Assembly (NCBI GenBank): GCA_016742125.1
Contig: JACVCM010000122.1
Span: 1-6,961, forward strand
DNA: 6,961 nt
Direction of reading: 5' to 3'
DNA from: Sphingomonadaceae bacterium
Lineage (GTDB): Bacteria; Pseudomonadota; Alphaproteobacteria; Sphingomonadales; Sphingomonadaceae
Shown: positions 5,733 through 6,961 of the stretch, piece after piece
Layout of the letters: each line of letters opens with the position of its first letter
How positions within the stretch are numbered: the first letter of the stretch is position 1
Translations under genes and position numbers: made by a program
Notes under the pieces: model-generated
Told to the model about the DNA's origin: nothing
The model's input: the letters and a program-made list of their open reading frames with translations, nothing else
Database searches by the model: none

Positions 5733-6961
5733 TTACGCAACCCTGTTGGCACGGATAAGTCCACGCACACTGTTTCCCATGAAGAATCCGCTCGACAACT
5801 GGTCGACAGTCAGGTCCGCTTCTTTCGCTCTGCCGCTATCAATCAATTCACGTCGCAGCACCGAAGGTAACAGCCCGGCATTGAGTCGTGGAGTCAGCAG
5901 CATGCCGTCCCGCTCGACGAAAAGCGCGCTGATACTGCCTTCTGTCAGGCGACCGTCGGTTCGGACAAAAAGTACCTCGTCACAATCGCTGCGGGCATTG
6001 CGCGCATCGTCGTAAAAGCGGCGGTCGCTTATTTTGTGACGCAGACGGAAATCTTCTGCGTCAACGGGCAATGGAACGACAGCAACGCGCCATTCGCGAA
6101 TCTCGCATAATGGTCGACTCTCGATAGCAAGCGCCCCCTGCTGCGATGCCAGCAGGCGGATTTTTGACAGCGAGTCCAGATGGAAGGTCGCAGCATGCAG
6201 CCGGTTGCGCGCCTCGTGCCGGTCGAACTCGAACCCGAATATTCGCGCACTGTCTTTCATCCGCTCGAGATGCATTTCCAGCCGCACTATGCCTTGCGCG
6301 GGTTCGAAGCGCATTGTCTCGATCAGGTCAAATCCATAACCTTCCACGCGCGCAAAATCTCCTTTGGCCAGACACTCGGCCCACTCCGTCCCCTCGTCCG
6401 AATCCGCAACGATTCCGGAACCCAGACCCAATGAAACGCGCTTCGTCTGCTCACACAAGGTAAATGTGCGGATCGCCACGTTAAACGCGGCATCGCCATT
6501 GGCATCGATCCGCCCGATCGAGCCGCAATAGATGCCGCGCGTTGCGCCCTCGACTTCATCGATAATCTGCATCGCCCGGATTTTTGGCGCGCCGGTGATC
6601 GAACCACAGGGAAACAATGCCTGTATGACGTCAACGGCATCGCCACCCTCGGGCAGGATTCCGGTCACGGTCGAAGTCATCTGATGGACGGTGGGATAGC
6701 TTTCGACGTGGAAAAGCTCTGGCACGTTAACCGACCCCGGTTCGCACACACGCGACAGGTCGTTGCGGAGCAGGTCGACAATCATCAGATTTTCCGCGCG
6801 CTGCTTGGGGTCGGTTCGAAGTGCCTCTGCCTCTGCCGCGTCATCCGCCGGATCGATATGCCGCACAGCTGTGCCCTTCATCGGCTTGGTGGTGACGCGG
6901 CGATCTTTGAGCGCAAAAAACAGCTCGGGTGAAAAGGACAGAAAGTGCTGCTCGCCGGTAA
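5733..6961 (-). CDS. pabB: Fused aminodeoxychorismate synthase component I / aminodeoxychorismate lyase (PabB-PabC type), 5' end outside window
   Basis: Bifunctional folate-pathway enzyme: the first domain makes 4-amino-4-deoxychorismate from chorismate and the second, a class IV aminotransferase fold, would release p-aminobenzoate and pyruvate. The frame is open to the right edge: 26 codons precede the internal Met at 6881 and read SFSPELFF then TKPMKGT. The Lys in MKGT (codon 6878-6876) is the PabB-specific residue; anthranilate synthases have Ala there. Further chorismate-domain motifs are VDLLRNDLSRV, GSITGAPKIRAMQIID and GLGSGIVADSD. Around 6345 the chain passes into the second domain, FDLIETMRFEP, with the PLP lysine in RHKISDRRFYD (codon 6035-6033) and LTEGSISALFVERDG followed by LLTPRLNAGLLPSVLR. 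About 408 residues are visible; a fusion of this kind is usually near 600, so roughly 190 are missing. The glutamine amidotransferase partner (PabA) is not in view. The aminotransferase gene follows 64 bases downstream. Confidence 0.93.
   Translation of the reverse strand, partial: TGEQHFLSFSPELFFALKDRRVTTKPMKGTAVRHIDPADDAAEAEALRTDPKQRAENLMIVDLLRNDLSRVCEPGSVNVPELFHVESYPTVHQMTSTVTGILPEGGDAVDVIQALFPCGSITGAPKIRAMQIIDEVEGATRGIYCGSIGRIDANGDAAFNVAIRTFTLCEQTKRVSLGLGSGIVADSDEGTEWAECLAKGDFARVEGYGFDLIETMRFEPAQGIVRLEMHLERMKDSARIFGFEFDRHEARNRLHAATFHLDSLSKIRLLASQQGALAIESRPLCEIREWRVAVVPLPVDAEDFRLRHKISDRRFYDDARNARSDCDEVLFVRTDGRLTEGSISALFVERDGMLLTPRLNAGLLPSVLRRELIDSGRAKEADLTVDQLSSGFFMGNSVRGLIRANRVA

Overview
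The window looks like ordinary chromosome from an alphaproteobacterium, most likely a sphingomonad (Sphingomonadales). This rests on three things: moderately GC-rich coding sequence, 2-oxoglutarate dehydrogenase E2 and lipoamide dehydrogenase genes placed back to back, and a pabB-pabC type fusion gene. The assignment is inference from gene content and protein style, not from a database match. I see no mobile element, CRISPR array, rRNA or tRNA gene, or phage signature. Coding is dense; the longest gene-free stretch is 128 bases.

Left part, plus strand (1-2094): the 3' end of sucB (E2 of the 2-oxoglutarate dehydrogenase complex, cut by the window edge) is followed after 11 bases by lpd (E3). 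Together they supply the acyltransferase and the lipoamide-reoxidising parts of a TCA-cycle complex. Middle, plus strand (2187-3484): a polytopic membrane protein of unknown function overlaps by 4 bases a TRIC-family (formerly UPF0126) cation channel gene, so the two are probably translationally coupled.

Middle, minus strand (4334-3485): a 60-codon single-span or secreted mini-protein overlaps by 26 bases the start of an exported, single-cysteine peptide methionine sulfoxide reductase (msrA). The msrA stop codon lies directly against the TRIC stop codon, with no base between them, and a 7-bp hairpin spans the junction.

Right part, minus strand (6961-4463): a fused aminodeoxychorismate synthase component I / class IV aminotransferase-fold lyase gene (PabB-PabC type, N-terminus beyond the right edge) is followed after 64 bases by a class I PLP aminotransferase of the aspartate aminotransferase type. 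Both touch chorismate/amino-acid metabolism: p-aminobenzoate for folate, and aspartate or possibly prephenate transamination.

I did not find a clear novel multi-gene system. The parts most worth a second look are the unknown membrane protein coupled to the TRIC channel, the mini-protein overlapping msrA, and the hairpin at the stop-to-stop junction.
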